Assembly: GCA_030247855.1 (NCBI GenBank) | Contig: JAPDRN010000005.1 | Location: 558,001-622,000, forward strand | Direction of reading: 5' to 3' | DNA: 64,000 bases | DNA from: Knufia peltigerae | Lineage: Eukaryota > Ascomycota > Eurotiomycetes > Chaetothyriales > Trichomeriaceae | Shown here: positions 42,529-53,039 of the stretch, piece after piece | Layout of the letters: the number at the start of each line of letters is the position of its first letter | Position numbering within the stretch: position 1 is the stretch's first letter | Position numbers and translations under genes: made by a program | Notes under the pieces: generated by a model | Database searches by the model: none | Told to the model about the DNA's origin: nothing | Seen by the model: only the letters and a program-made list of their open reading frames with translations

Positions 42529-45516
42529 ATGGCACAGATATGGCCACCATCTCCATGCGTGGAGGACGAAGAGGTGTCCCTATCAAAGGAACTCCTGCTC
42601 AATTCCCCCGTACCAAACCCCAAGAATGATGATCAGCCAGCAGGTAGTCGAGGCTCGGTTGATCAGTATCCCATCATCATCGACAGTGATGACTCAGACA
42701 TAACCAGCAAGCATCACGACTCAGACTCAGATAATGCCCCTTCTCAACATCGCAGCAGTGGACGGACCAACGCGAAGTCTACTACAAATACTGAGAAGAG
42801 ATTTGTCTTGTTCTCTCCTGAAAGATCTGAGGTTGAGGAAGAATCCCCTCTTGAGAATCTGCATAGGTCTAGATCTACTACCCAGTTGAATATACCAGAG
42901 GAACACAGAGGGAGACCACAAGTGACAAGGATCCATACAGATTTTGGCCCAGGTAGAGGAAACATGGCAGCTGACCATCGCCGAGAGCCATCGCCATATG
43001 CGTACAGCCATCCGTCCACAATGGAGTCGACATCTGCTGGACCACATTCCGGGATCAACCTATTGTCACCTATGGATGCTCACAGATCAAGAAGGTCTCT
43101 ACCTGGGCATCAACGCAGTCGTCCTCCGCCGCAACATGACAGCAGTGACTCGGAGCATGGTTTCAAGTCGAAGAGAAGGTCTGAACGAAGTCGGAGTCGG
43201 GCTCCTAGAAAAAGCTTTTCGCAGCCTGATCGACCAGACTTTGAAAAGACGAAGACCTCCAGACATACCCAAGACGATTCTAGAAGGACAACTGAAGACT
43301 TCAGCCACAAAGCTCGTCGTCACCGCAGTCCAGCTCCAACCCCGGGAGGCTTCGTCGGTTATAGCTACACCTCCCAAGAACATATCACCCCTCCACAGAG
43401 CCCCAAACCTCTTTCGGGATCTACTCGATCTTCTGCATCGGAGTCCGTAAGAGATCATGCATTATTCAGGCGTGGTGCTGACCAAGTCATCACCGATTCA
43501 CCTTATACTTCCTCGGCAGATGAAGGACACACTAGAAGACAGACCTCTGGAGATGAGAAGCGAGAGAAAGGTGTAGCTCGTACCCGAAGAGCTTCCTCAC
43601 GATCTCACCTTCAGGAGCTCGACAGGTCTTCGGTGAACCGAGCCGCGTCTAGACATCGCGATCGAGGGCCGAGAGATATGCCATCGCGTGAGCCAGTGTC
43701 GTCCGACGAGCGACCTCGGCGCGAACTACATACTCCTCTCTCTGCTCGAACCCCGAAAGCCACAGAGGACTACTTCAGCAGAGCTCTCAGCACCCAGCCA
43801 AGTAGACGGCCTGGCCATAGCGATGATCACTCACGACCTGTGTCACCACTGGGTTCTCCCCCGGCAAGCCCTCCACGTACGCCCCGTGGGGACAAGGTAG
43901 CAAGGCACGATTTTCAGCCACCTTTAAGCGCTGCAAATACTTCAAAACCGAGATCTCGGCCACCTTCCCTGGATGATAGCCACTTCAACGGTCTCAAGCC
44001 ACTCACCACACTCCTTAGCGCGGCGACGTTAGGTGCTTCTTTAGCAAAGGCCATTCCGAACTTGTCGAGATCCACCACTTCTGTTAACACCGTGGAATCT
44101 CTTAGTAGTGGGAGTCAAAGTAGGCCAAGTAGTGGACAGAGATCACGGAAGGCTTCGCCAGATATCTTGATAAGAACTACCTCACTGCCAAGTAGAGATG
44201 ACGCTCAGCCACTCCGCACCACAACCTATTCTATACACGAAGACAGGACAGTGCAGAGAAGCTCGACTTACACGCCTACCATTGTTGAAAGTCCTCGAAC
44301 AGCCTCACGAGCTTCATCTTATTCATACTCACCGGAGACCTCACGGCCTGCTGTACCTCATAGAGCGATGTCTACCACGTCAACACAAAGTTTTCAGCAG
44401 TATCTCAATGTTACATCACAGCAGCCTGTGGTCTCAGCACCAGTGACTCCTGACCCGGTCAACATGCCCTCAGCCATAACACCTCGGCCTAGCGTTCCAT
44501 CGCAGTGTCCTAGATCGACGCCGGTTGCCGGACTATACGATTGGTATACTATTCGCGACATGTCGTTTCTTGACTTCTGTCCATCATGTATGAACTTCCT
44601 CGGTGGGACTCGTTTTCGAGACTACTTCATTCCTAGCATGCCTAAAGATCTTCGACGACCAGTCCAATGCGCCATGAGCATGCCATGGGTTCGTCTTGCA
44701 TGGCTCCAGTGTGTCAAGAATGATAAAAAGGATCTTTCCCTCGTTTGGGATTTGACTCAACCTCCTCCGGAAGGAACGAGAGCTTGTCCTGGTTCTGCTC
44801 CCGAGCACAGAAGATGGTATCACTTGACCGACCCAAGGACCAAGCGGCCTGTGGAAGGATTTGATATATGCTCAGCATGTGTCATGAAGATTGACATGAC
44901 CTTTCCTCAACTTCGGTCCTACCTATTTGACAGGCCCCGAGACAAACTCAATGAGGAGAAGGTTTGCAGTGTCGCAATCAGCAGTCGACACTTTTGGCCA
45001 ATCCTCGCGGAATTAGAACGGCTGGCAGAACGCCGGTCCAGAGAGTCTTTAAGACAGAGAGACATAATCGACTTTGTCGATTACATTCGACGAGTCTCTC
45101 GCCATCGCGAATGTACCAAAGACACTATGTTGGCAATGACCGCATGGCATTTCATCCCTGATCTCCCAGAATTCACAATTTGTGAAGATTGCTTCCACGA
45201 GGTAGTCTGGCCTCTTAGAGACCGCCCCATCGCACGGGAGGTGTCCAAGACTTTGAAGGTTGTTCCTAATCTGCAAAGAAATCAATCCTTACACGGAATA
45301 AGCTGTCAACTATACAGTGACCGTATGAGGAGAATCTTTCATGAAGCCGTCTCCAGGAACGATTTTGAGAGCCTCAGAGCAGCAGCAAGGCACCGATATA
45401 GCATGGAGCATAGGCTGCAGGAACTTCAAAGGCGTTATGAGATGGATGAACAGGCAGGATGGGATAGAAGGACGGAGATGGAACAAAATATAACGATTTG
45501 GAAGTCGATTGAATGA
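42529..45516 (+). CDS. Unknown fungal protein: disordered Ser/Arg-rich N-terminus with SIM-like motif and CxxC-containing C-terminal domain
   Basis: One exon of 995 aa beginning at the ATG at 42529. The first about 660 residues are disordered, Ser/Arg/Pro-rich (RSERSRSRAPRKS). Near the start, YPIIIDSDDSD (residues 48-58) fits a SUMO-interaction motif: hydrophobic core followed by acids. The C-terminal about 320 residues are ordered and contain three CxxC pairs: FCPSC (684/687), ICSAC (781/784) and ICEDC (885/888), with aromatic-rich context (MPWVRLAWLQC, AWHFIPDLPEFTICEDCFHE). This resembles a conserved but uncharacterised domain found in filamentous fungi, perhaps zinc-binding. A charged helical tail (MEHRLQELQRRYEMDEQ) ends it. 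I do not know the function; a nuclear, SUMO-linked scaffold is a guess. Confidence 0.75.
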   Translation: MAQIWPPSPCVEDEEVSLSKELLLNSPVPNPKNDDQPAGSRGSVDQYPIIIDSDDSDITSKHHDSDSDNAPSQHRSSGRTNAKSTTNTEKRFVLFSPERSEVEEESPLENLHRSRSTTQLNIPEEHRGRPQVTRIHTDFGPGRGNMAADHRREPSPYAYSHPSTMESTSAGPHSGINLLSPMDAHRSRRSLPGHQRSRPPPQHDSSDSEHGFKSKRRSERSRSRAPRKSFSQPDRPDFEKTKTSRHTQDDSRRTTEDFSHKARRHRSPAPTPGGFVGYSYTSQEHITPPQSPKPLSGSTRSSASESVRDHALFRRGADQVITDSPYTSSADEGHTRRQTSGDEKREKGVARTRRASSRSHLQELDRSSVNRAASRHRDRGPRDMPSREPVSSDERPRRELHTPLSARTPKATEDYFSRALSTQPSRRPGHSDDHSRPVSPLGSPPASPPRTPRGDKVARHDFQPPLSAANTSKPRSRPPSLDDSHFNGLKPLTTLLSAATLGASLAKAIPNLSRSTTSVNTVESLSSGSQSRPSSGQRSRKASPDILIRTTSLPSRDDAQPLRTTTYSIHEDRTVQRSSTYTPTIVESPRTASRASSYSYSPETSRPAVPHRAMSTTSTQSFQQYLNVTSQQPVVSAPVTPDPVNMPSAITPRPSVPSQCPRSTPVAGLYDWYTIRDMSFLDFCPSCMNFLGGTRFRDYFIPSMPKDLRRPVQCAMSMPWVRLAWLQCVKNDKKDLSLVWDLTQPPPEGTRACPGSAPEHRRWYHLTDPRTKRPVEGFDICSACVMKIDMTFPQLRSYLFDRPRDKLNEEKVCSVAISSRHFWPILAELERLAERRSRESLRQRDIIDFVDYIRRVSRHRECTKDTMLAMTAWHFIPDLPEFTICEDCFHEVVWPLRDRPIAREVSKTLKVVPNLQRNQSLHGISCQLYSDRMRRIFHEAVSRNDFESLRAAARHRYSMEHRLQELQRRYEMDEQAGWDRRTEMEQNITIWKSIE

Positions 45517-45909
45517 CTTACGATTCATGCGAAATGATTTAACGGCCGAACGAGAATGAAAACTAATGCTGGGACCTGGGAAAAGCGATCAACTTTACAC
45601 TAAATTGTACTAGGTAGCTTTCTGTAGGCTCAACCAAAGGGCTCTTTGGACTTCCTCCAATGGATAGGATAATATACTGCCTTTTACATTTTGTAATTAG
45701 GGATGATGATGGCCCCCCGATGATGTTGCTTATAGTACACTCTCGCACGTGATGGCAGGTTTCGGCATACTTTCCTCCTTTACCGGTTGAACGATGTCCA
45801 AGCTGCGGCCTGCGATCGTAGATGAGCTTTCCACGGCTCGACAAATATCAGCCAACACCGACCGGTCCTGACATCCCTGGTCTGATATTTCAACATTCTG
45901 AGGGCCACT
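45517..45909. promoter_or_regulatory. Intergenic region: promoter of vma16
   Basis: 393 bp between plus-strand genes. Nothing beyond short chance frames; presumably holds the vma16 promoter. Confidence 0.5.
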
Positions 45910-46701
45910 ATGAGTCTTGTTTATCCAGCCGGTGGCGCGACGGCGGCGCTGGGAGTGGTTGGACTGTGTAAGTCCTCGACTGGCCACTTTGACATTGCCG
46001 CTTTGCCAGCTAACACTTCTTCCAGATATGCTGTTCAACGGCGAGGGCGAGAAATTCAACGTACGTACCACCCCAAAGACTTGTATGTTTCGACTTCTAA
46101 CATGCTATTGTCCAGGTTGGACAATTTCTCGAAACAGTATCCCCATACGCATGGGCTGATCTGGGTATTGGTTTATGTATAGGATTGTCAGTGGTGGGAG
46201 CAGCATGGTAAGTGACGAATTTCACCAGCGAACCGGCCTCGCTATTTGTTTTTGGGAGAACAAGGAGCTGATGCTGTATCGCATTGTAGGGGTATCTTTA
46301 TCACAGGTACATCAATTTTGGGAGGCGGCGTCAAAGCCCCACGGATACGGACGAAGAACTTGATCTCGATTATCTTCTGCGAAGTCGTCGCCATCTACGG
46401 AGTCATCATGTCCATCGTCTTTTCCTCCAAATTGACCCTTGTTCCGGAAGAAAATCTTTACACCGGACCTAATTACTACACGGGCTACGCCCTGTTCTGG
46501 TCAGGGTTGACAGTCGGCATGTGCAACTTGATATGCGGTGTGAGCGTGGGAATCAATGGAAGTAGTGCGGCTCTGGCAGATGCTGCCGATCCTAGCATGT
46601 TCGTCAAGGTTCTGGTCATTGAGATCTTCTCGAGTGTACTGGGTCTCTTTGGTCTTATTATTGGACTTTTGGTCAGCAGCAAGGCTCCCGAATTTGAGTG
46701 A
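45910..46701 (+). CDS. vma16: V-type ATPase proteolipid subunit c'' (Vma16)
   Basis: Four exons, 45910-45967, 46026-46060, 46116-46207 and 46290-46701, give 198 aa. Splicing yields MSLVYPAGGATAALGVVGLY, MLFNGEGEKFNVGQFLETVS, PYAWADLGIGLCIGLSVVGA and AWGIFITGTSILGGGVKAPR, followed by IRTKNLISIIFCEVVAIYGV. The Glu in IIFCEVVAIYG is the proton-carrying carboxylate of the c'' ring subunit. About five hydrophobic helices are visible, ending GLIIGLLVSSKAPEFE. Role: part of the Vo rotor that moves protons into vacuoles and other acidic organelles. Very small exons at the start are typical for this gene. The model is firm because each junction restores conserved sequence. Confidence 0.93.
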
Positions 46702-47540
46702 AAGAGTCAGAAAGTGAACATATGGGGGGATTTTATTACAAGATATCGCGTCCCATGCAGCTGCTCCGCCAAGATGGGAAGCTCTAGGTCACGTCCTGCC
46801 ATCCCGGCTTCGAACCACATGGGACACTCACCTAGAATCAGGATTGGAAGACCTGGGCAGCGGAACCCAAAGACATACCCTTGGGTCAGTGGGATGACGG
46901 AGGTCCAGCGAGTACGAATATGGTTGTCAATGCACGTAGTGCGTGCAAGCAATGTAAACTATTCATGTATTGTATTGTATTGGGCTCGATGGACAGGCGA
47001 ACTTCTCTATAAGCGAATGCTATGGAAAGTCAGTCACCTATCGACCGTACTTCATTGGTCAAAACCAGTATATCGACTGATGCTCAGAATGATTTCGACG
47101 CTCGTGCTAGAGATGCTGAGCAACATGAGGTGGAAGTATTTGTTCTGCTACTAAATGATTCGGGCGTCAGTTGTTTAGCGGAGGCCTTGAAACTACGTCA
47201 CCGACTTCGTTCTTGAGTTTATCCTGGCCTTTGTCGATGCCTCTAAACACATACGTCCATGCATCTTCACATGCGCTACATGCAAGATGACACTTGTCCG
47301 GATACTAGGAAATGAATGGTGTTTGGTCTTTACATTCTCTGGCTGCTGGATACTATAGGGTCTTTTTCGCCACAATCCATCACGATCACGAACTCACCTG
47401 CGCCTTCGGCTTTCGACATTTTGGTATACTTTTAATATTTGCAGTTTTGGAGTTTGACTGGTCCTTTTTCACGTGCTTTACTGTTGGAAACCGCTGATAT
47501 AAACGACATTCGGCATTCGACGACACGATTCACTTTGGCA
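46702..47540. promoter_or_regulatory. Intergenic region: promoter of the DDHD phospholipase
   Basis: 839 bp between plus-strand genes. The downstream coding frame is open from 47439, but that start is TTG and the first ATG is at 47541. A tRNA-like GGTTCGAAGCC at 46806-46816 (minus) lacks a cloverleaf. No gene supported. Confidence 0.5.
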
Positions 47541-50363
47541 ATGAGTCGCAATGTCCATTCATTGGGTCCGACGTGCGCATTTTACGAAGAGGAAGACCCT
47601 GCTTCTCCGGGCGACGGACTGACACCACCAAGAATAAAGGCTCAATTCTTCTACGTGTCTTCCCTTCCTATCGACGACCCTCTTTCCCCTCTACCTCCTA
47701 TCTCCACCGATAAATCCACAGATTTTCCTCCGCAGCCATTTTCTGTCCGAGACAATGCGGCGTTAGAAGAGGCATGGCAGGCATTTCAGAGCAGTGGGCG
47801 CTTGACAGGCCGGTCTGAACAAGAAAGGGGGAGGAAGAACTTTACCCGCGGAATCTTCTCCTTTCCAGACTTCAGGGACTCTAGTGGCTCTTCTTCTGCT
47901 CAACGGTCTCCGGCGAAGGATGGTACAAAGTTGGGCGGTGGATTAGGCAGACAAAAGTTGACTGGGGTCGAGAAAGAAGTCATACTGGACCAAGTTCCCT
48001 CGAACTCGAACAAGAATGCAGAGCCTGTGGATGCTCAAGAGTTGGAGGACAGCTCGGACAACAACCACGCCGCGTCTCGGGAGCCATCGAAGAGCCGACG
48101 ACACTTCTCGCCTTTCCGCCACAGGCCCAAAAATGGCAAAGCAAGTCGAGACAACTCGCCGAGAACCCCGAAAGGTGAAGAACCCCAGCCAGCCTCAGCT
48201 CAGAATACAGCACAAATAGAGTCTGATATCAGCGGTCGCCCTTTTGCTCGAGCGCCCAGTGGACGGAATATTACCTCGGGCTATGCCAAACCAACGGGGT
48301 ATGGCACTTCAGACGTATCGGACGATGACTCCAAAGACCGAAGTCGTTCACGAAGTATCGGTCGACGTCGCCAGAAGGGAAAGGAAGAAGGCAACGTCTT
48401 CGTTCCTGTTGGTGTTTCCCGCCTGCATCTGGTTGAAATGCCCGATCTAATCATGAAACCCATTTATTGGTCACCCATAAATGACACCTCGAACGTAATC
48501 AGGGCAACCTGGTTCTATACAGATACAATGCTACCTGTGCCGGCGGATGTAGCAAACCGACTGGAAGTAGGCTATGAGTATATGATGCCCTATAGCGCTT
48601 CTTACCAGGAGGAGCTTCGAGCCTGTATTGAGAACGGCGCCTCGGCTGAGATGAAGGTTGTACATAAGTTGTGGCCAGATGAATCCAAAGCCAGCAGGCC
48701 CGGAACAGCCGTGGACATGAAAGACAACAAGCCCGATGCTCATGAAGGAATGGGTCAGGGTTTTCTCCCCGAGCGTGCAGCCAACACAGCAGCTGATCCC
48801 CGAAAAGCCAAAGACCGACGACTGTTTGCAACACACAGTGTAATATACCTTGACGCCAGAAATGCGCAAATTTTGAGGCCTAGTCTCCTGCCCTCAATCA
48901 CCCAAAATCGGAGGCCTTTGAGTTCTTTGCGGAAAGGTCGCCAGATTGGTGTGGCGGTTGTACGTGGCTTCGACCGCAAGGCGTGGCTCAAGGTTCATCC
49001 AGATCCAAAGATGGATGCCAAAGCTGCTCACGCCAAAGTGGGAGCATATATGTCTCAGTCAGGAGACGCTACTACTAGAGGGAGGAGAATGTCTTGTCCC
49101 GCTTGCGACCAAGATACCAAAGCACCAAAGGTGTCAGATCTTGTACTTGTCATTCATGGTATTGGCCAGAAATTATCTGAAAGGGTCGACAGCTTTCACT
49201 TCACTCATGCAATTAACGGACTGAGGCGCGAATTCAATGTCGAGCTATCGACAGAGGCCGTCAAGGGCAATCTGAGAAAGGGAACCGGTATCATGGTTTT
49301 GCCAGTCAATTGGCGCCTGACGGTCTCCTTTGACGAGGATGGCACTGCGTGCAAGGGGAATACAGAGAACAAGTATGCGTTGAAAGACATCACGCCCGAC
49401 AGCCTCCCAAGTGTGCGTTCTCTTATCAGCGACGTTATGCTAGATATACCGTACTATTTGTCTCATCACAAAGACAAGATGACGTCGGCTGTCGTTCGGG
49501 AGGCAAATAGGGTCTATCGATTGTGGTGTCGAAACAATCCAGGATTTGAGGAATATGGTCGAGTCCATCTTGTGGCTCACTCGCTCGGATCAGTTATGGC
49601 CATGGAGATACTGAGTAAGCAACCCACTAAACTTGGCAAGGACATCAAGTTGGACACCAAACGGCCGAGTGAGAAGTTGTTTGAGTTCGACACTACCAAC
49701 CTCTTTTGTTGTGGAAGTCCGAGTGGGTTCTTTTTGCTGCTCAACAATTCCAGTTTGGTTCCTCGCAAGGGACGCAACAAACCAGGAATGGAGGGTGAGG
49801 ACAGACAGCCTGGAATTGCCAGCGAAGCTCGATATGGTTGTCTGGCGGTTGACAACATTTACAACATTTGTCATCGAAACGATCCCATTTCGTACCTACA
49901 AAATGCTTCTGTTGATGAGTTATATGCAGCTTCTCTCCAACCGGCATCAATTCCAAGTGCCAGTCTCAGCTTCATGACGCGGATTGGCACGAGTTTGCGC
50001 TGGGGTGCGAAATCATCCTCTGATGCATATACAGCGGTGGCACCTCCAACTCGACCGGAATTACAGCATATACCGAGCACCGTTGAACTCGAGACTCACA
50101 ATTTCACACGCGAAGAAGTGGCGGAGAAGAGGATGTTTCTGCTCAATGACAATGGACAGATTGATTGGTTCCTGAATTCAGGCGGCGGTCCTTTGGAGAT
50201 TCAATATCTCAACATGCTCAGCGCACATAGCAGCTATTGGATCTTGCAAGATTTTGTGCGATTTCTCGTGGTGGAGATTGGAAGGAAGGCAGGAAAACAA
50301 CATACCCTACCGGCATTGAGGGCGGTGAAGAAGAGGGAGTACAAAAGAGGTGACATTGAGTGA
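47541..50363 (+). CDS. DDHD-domain phospholipase A1-like protein
   Basis: One exon, 940 aa from the ATG at 47541 (MSRNVHSLGPTCAFYEEEDP). The family's order is clear: an N-terminal region with LVEMPDLIMKPIYWSP and ATWFYTDTMLPV; then LVLVIHGIGQKLSERVDSFH; the lipase elbow VHLVAHSLGSVMAMEIL with Ser681; LFCCGSPSGFFLLLNN; and the C-terminal DDHD domain with HRNDPISYLQNASVDELYA and NGQIDWFLNSGGGPLEIQYL. Charged disordered inserts occur before and within it. Family role: phosphatidic-acid-preferring PLA1 or related lipid-binding enzyme, related to yeast YOR022C, acting at mitochondria or the early secretory path. No transmembrane segment. Catalytic serine is intact. Confidence 0.9.
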   Translation: MSRNVHSLGPTCAFYEEEDPASPGDGLTPPRIKAQFFYVSSLPIDDPLSPLPPISTDKSTDFPPQPFSVRDNAALEEAWQAFQSSGRLTGRSEQERGRKNFTRGIFSFPDFRDSSGSSSAQRSPAKDGTKLGGGLGRQKLTGVEKEVILDQVPSNSNKNAEPVDAQELEDSSDNNHAASREPSKSRRHFSPFRHRPKNGKASRDNSPRTPKGEEPQPASAQNTAQIESDISGRPFARAPSGRNITSGYAKPTGYGTSDVSDDDSKDRSRSRSIGRRRQKGKEEGNVFVPVGVSRLHLVEMPDLIMKPIYWSPINDTSNVIRATWFYTDTMLPVPADVANRLEVGYEYMMPYSASYQEELRACIENGASAEMKVVHKLWPDESKASRPGTAVDMKDNKPDAHEGMGQGFLPERAANTAADPRKAKDRRLFATHSVIYLDARNAQILRPSLLPSITQNRRPLSSLRKGRQIGVAVVRGFDRKAWLKVHPDPKMDAKAAHAKVGAYMSQSGDATTRGRRMSCPACDQDTKAPKVSDLVLVIHGIGQKLSERVDSFHFTHAINGLRREFNVELSTEAVKGNLRKGTGIMVLPVNWRLTVSFDEDGTACKGNTENKYALKDITPDSLPSVRSLISDVMLDIPYYLSHHKDKMTSAVVREANRVYRLWCRNNPGFEEYGRVHLVAHSLGSVMAMEILSKQPTKLGKDIKLDTKRPSEKLFEFDTTNLFCCGSPSGFFLLLNNSSLVPRKGRNKPGMEGEDRQPGIASEARYGCLAVDNIYNICHRNDPISYLQNASVDELYAASLQPASIPSASLSFMTRIGTSLRWGAKSSSDAYTAVAPPTRPELQHIPSTVELETHNFTREEVAEKRMFLLNDNGQIDWFLNSGGGPLEIQYLNMLSAHSSYWILQDFVRFLVVEIGRKAGKQHTLPALRAVKKREYKRGDIE

Positions 50364-50814
50364 TTGATGTTATGATGCGGTTTGTTTTTTTGCTCTTTGC
50401 AGCGTTTTGAGCATGCATGCTTTAAGGTAGATGGTCAATAAGCATGGATTCTGGTGCTCGGAGTTGAAGGTCGCATACAGAGTACAAAGTGCTGTGACCC
50501 GGAAATTGGTGGTTGGCATGGGTTTTGTTTTTAAATATCTTTAGACATTGATACCCTAGTCCATGAACAATAAGAATCTGTCATGATGATAGAGACATGA
50601 TTTCTTTTCATTGATCCTTTCATGAATATAGTTGGGTAGAATGTTCGTTTGGTGCTGGTATCAAATGCTGGATGACTAATCGGTCGATCAGCTTCGTCAA
50701 CGACATTAACCAAAATGACCGACCTCATGATTTGTCGCTCTTGTTTCCCAACCACACTCTCTTGTTACGTATCCGACACTGTGAAACAAAAGGAGTTTGG
50801 ATTAGGTGTCCAAC
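50364..50814. promoter_or_regulatory. Intergenic region: promoter of cnxE
   Basis: 451 bp between plus-strand genes, moderately AT-rich. No gene recognised. Confidence 0.5.
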
Positions 50815-52929
50815 ATGAGCTCGCCGTCACTTTTACGACCTGCGGTCCTCATCGTGTCCGACACCGCCGCCGCCGACCCGTCGACGGATCGAGCGGCTCC
50901 GACGTTGAAGGAGACGTTTGCGCAAGACGGCGGAGGGAAATGGGACGAGCCCCTGGTCGAGATCGTCAAGGATGACGTCCTCGAGATCCAGCGGGCCGTG
51001 CGGTCGTGGACGGACGAGAGCGAGTCGTCCACCTCCGGCCTCGTCAACTTGGTGGTGACGACGGGCGGGACGGGATTCGCCAGACGAGATTTCACGCCGG
51101 AAGCAATCGCTCCTCTCATCCATCGTCACGCTCCCGGGGTCGTACACGGCATGCTGGCGGCCAGTTTCCAGGTGACTCCTTTCGCCATGATGTCGAGACC
51201 GGTCGCCGGGGTGCGGAACAAGACCGTCATCGTCACACTCCCCGGTTCGCCAAAGGGGGCCAAGGAGAACCTCCAGGCCATTCTGAAGTTACTGCCCCAC
51301 GCTTGTCTTCAAGCAGCGGGTGAGAACTCACGAAACGCACATTCCGGCGGTGTAGAGAAGTTGGAAAAGGACGCCGGGATGGGGGTGGGGGTGTCGGGGT
51401 CATCGACAACCGTGACCTCACATTCGCACTCTCATCATCACGGTCACGGTCACGGTCACGACCATGGAGGTGGTGGACACGGAGGAGGTCACAAAATCCC
51501 AAAAGCACATACTGACCCTTCTCAACGACCCCCGCAGTCAAACGACATGCTTCTGGGAGCTACGGCGAGAGCTAGATCCTCGCCTTACCCCATGCTGAGC
51601 GTTTCTGATGCCGTGGCCAAGATCATCCAAAACTCTCCAGCTCCGATCAAAGGACTACGGGACGTCTCACCCGACCTCACGGGTTACGTGGTGGCCGAGG
51701 ACATTCGTGCCGTGGAAGCCGTTCCCGCCTATTCGGCCAGCATCGTCGACGGTTACGCCGTGATTGTTCCCGACCCCAAATCGGCACCCGAGGATGCTCC
51801 CTCCTCGACGACCAAGGGTGTATTCCCGGTGGCGTCTGTTTCACACGCCCAGGCGTCCTCGATGCCTCCACCCCTCGAACCGGGTCAGATCGCTCGAATC
51901 ACGACCGGCGCTCCCGTACCGGCCAACGCCAACGCCGTGGTCATGGTCGAAGACACAATCATCGCCAGTCTGACCGGAGACAAAAAGGAAGAAGCCACGG
52001 TGGAAATTCTCACGGACGCGGTCACGGTCGGGGAGAATATAAGAGACCCCGGCAGTGACATCAAACTGGGTGAGGTGGTTGTCACGAAAGGTACACGTAT
52101 CAGTTCATTGGGGGGTGAAATCGGAGTCCTCGCCGCGGCGGGAATAAGGCAGGTACCCGTCTATCGTAAACCCAGAGTGGGAGTGATGAGTACGGGAGAC
52201 GAAGTCACCGACGTCACGGTTGAACAGCCATTGAAGGGTGGGATGATACGTGACTCCAACCGACCTTCGTTGTTGACCTTGTTGAGGGGTTGGAACATGT
52301 GTGAAGAGGTTGTGGATCTGGGTGTCGCGCGGGACACTCCACATCATGAATTGGAACAAAAGATTCGTGATGCTTTCAGGAGTGGTGGTGTCGACATGGT
52401 CATCACCACCGGCGGGGTGAGCATGGGTGAATTGGACCTTTTGAAACCCACGGTCGAGAGAAGTTTGGGAGGGGAGGTCCATTTCGGGAGGGTCAGTATG
52501 AAACCCGGGAAACCGACCACCTTTGCCAGCGTACCTTTCAAGGAAGGGGGGACCGGCGAAAGAGAACGGCGATTGATTTTTGGTTTACCTGGAAACCCCG
52601 CCAGTGCTTTGGTCACGGCGAATCTGTTCGTTTTACCTTGTATCCAGAGGATGGTGGGGATGAGTGGCAAGGGACTGGAGAGGATCACGGTCAAGATACA
52701 AGGGAGGGTGAGGTGTGACCCTGCCAGGACAGAATATCATCGTGTCGTGGTAGGTGTGGAAGAGTCGACTGGCAAGGTGGTGGCAAAGAGTACAGGAATG
52801 CAAAGGAGTAGTCGGGTCGGAAGTTTGGCGGAAGCAAACGCTTTATTGGTGTTACCACAAAGAGAAGGATGGATCGAGGATGGTGGTGAATGTGAGGCGT
52901 TGATGATGGGTATGATTCATGGGTTTTGA
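50815..52929 (+). CDS. cnxE: Molybdopterin adenylyltransferase/molybdenum insertase fusion (gephyrin-type)
   Basis: One exon, 704 aa from the ATG at 50815 (MSSPSLLRPAVLIVSDTAAA). The N-terminal G (MogA-like) domain, about residues 8-170, has VTTGGTGFARRDFTPEAI and LPGSPKGAKENLQAIL. A linker with a striking His-rich run (residues 203-226, HSHSHHHGHGHGHDH and more) follows. The C-terminal E (MoeA-like) domain, about 250-704, has SASIVDGYAVIVPD, ARITTGAPVPANANAVVMVE-like sequence, ITTGGVSMGELDLLKPTVE and FGLPGNPASALVTANLFVLP. Role: adenylates molybdopterin, then inserts molybdate to give molybdenum cofactor for nitrate reductase and others. The G-linker-E order is the fungal and animal arrangement. 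Coding GC is clearly higher than that of surrounding spacers. Confidence 0.95.
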   Translation: MSSPSLLRPAVLIVSDTAAADPSTDRAAPTLKETFAQDGGGKWDEPLVEIVKDDVLEIQRAVRSWTDESESSTSGLVNLVVTTGGTGFARRDFTPEAIAPLIHRHAPGVVHGMLAASFQVTPFAMMSRPVAGVRNKTVIVTLPGSPKGAKENLQAILKLLPHACLQAAGENSRNAHSGGVEKLEKDAGMGVGVSGSSTTVTSHSHSHHHGHGHGHDHGGGGHGGGHKIPKAHTDPSQRPPQSNDMLLGATARARSSPYPMLSVSDAVAKIIQNSPAPIKGLRDVSPDLTGYVVAEDIRAVEAVPAYSASIVDGYAVIVPDPKSAPEDAPSSTTKGVFPVASVSHAQASSMPPPLEPGQIARITTGAPVPANANAVVMVEDTIIASLTGDKKEEATVEILTDAVTVGENIRDPGSDIKLGEVVVTKGTRISSLGGEIGVLAAAGIRQVPVYRKPRVGVMSTGDEVTDVTVEQPLKGGMIRDSNRPSLLTLLRGWNMCEEVVDLGVARDTPHHELEQKIRDAFRSGGVDMVITTGGVSMGELDLLKPTVERSLGGEVHFGRVSMKPGKPTTFASVPFKEGGTGERERRLIFGLPGNPASALVTANLFVLPCIQRMVGMSGKGLERITVKIQGRVRCDPARTEYHRVVVGVEESTGKVVAKSTGMQRSSRVGSLAEANALLVLPQREGWIEDGGECEALMMGMIHGF

Positions 52930-53039
52930 AAGGGAACAACCAGCAGTACTTGATATAAATCAAGGGTATCAATCAACATGGGTGGTATGAACCAAATATG
53001 TTTTGAGAGTGTTGTAAGGTATGATGTACATACACACAC
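52930..53039. other. Convergent 3' spacer
   Basis: 110 bp between cnxE (plus) and the membrane-protein gene (minus). Contains both 3' ends. Confidence 0.5.

Noticed and set aside
46806..46816. Minus-strand GGTTCGAAGCC resembling a tRNA B box
   Set aside because: Flanking bases do not form a T-arm stem and no A box or acceptor stem is found at tRNA spacing.
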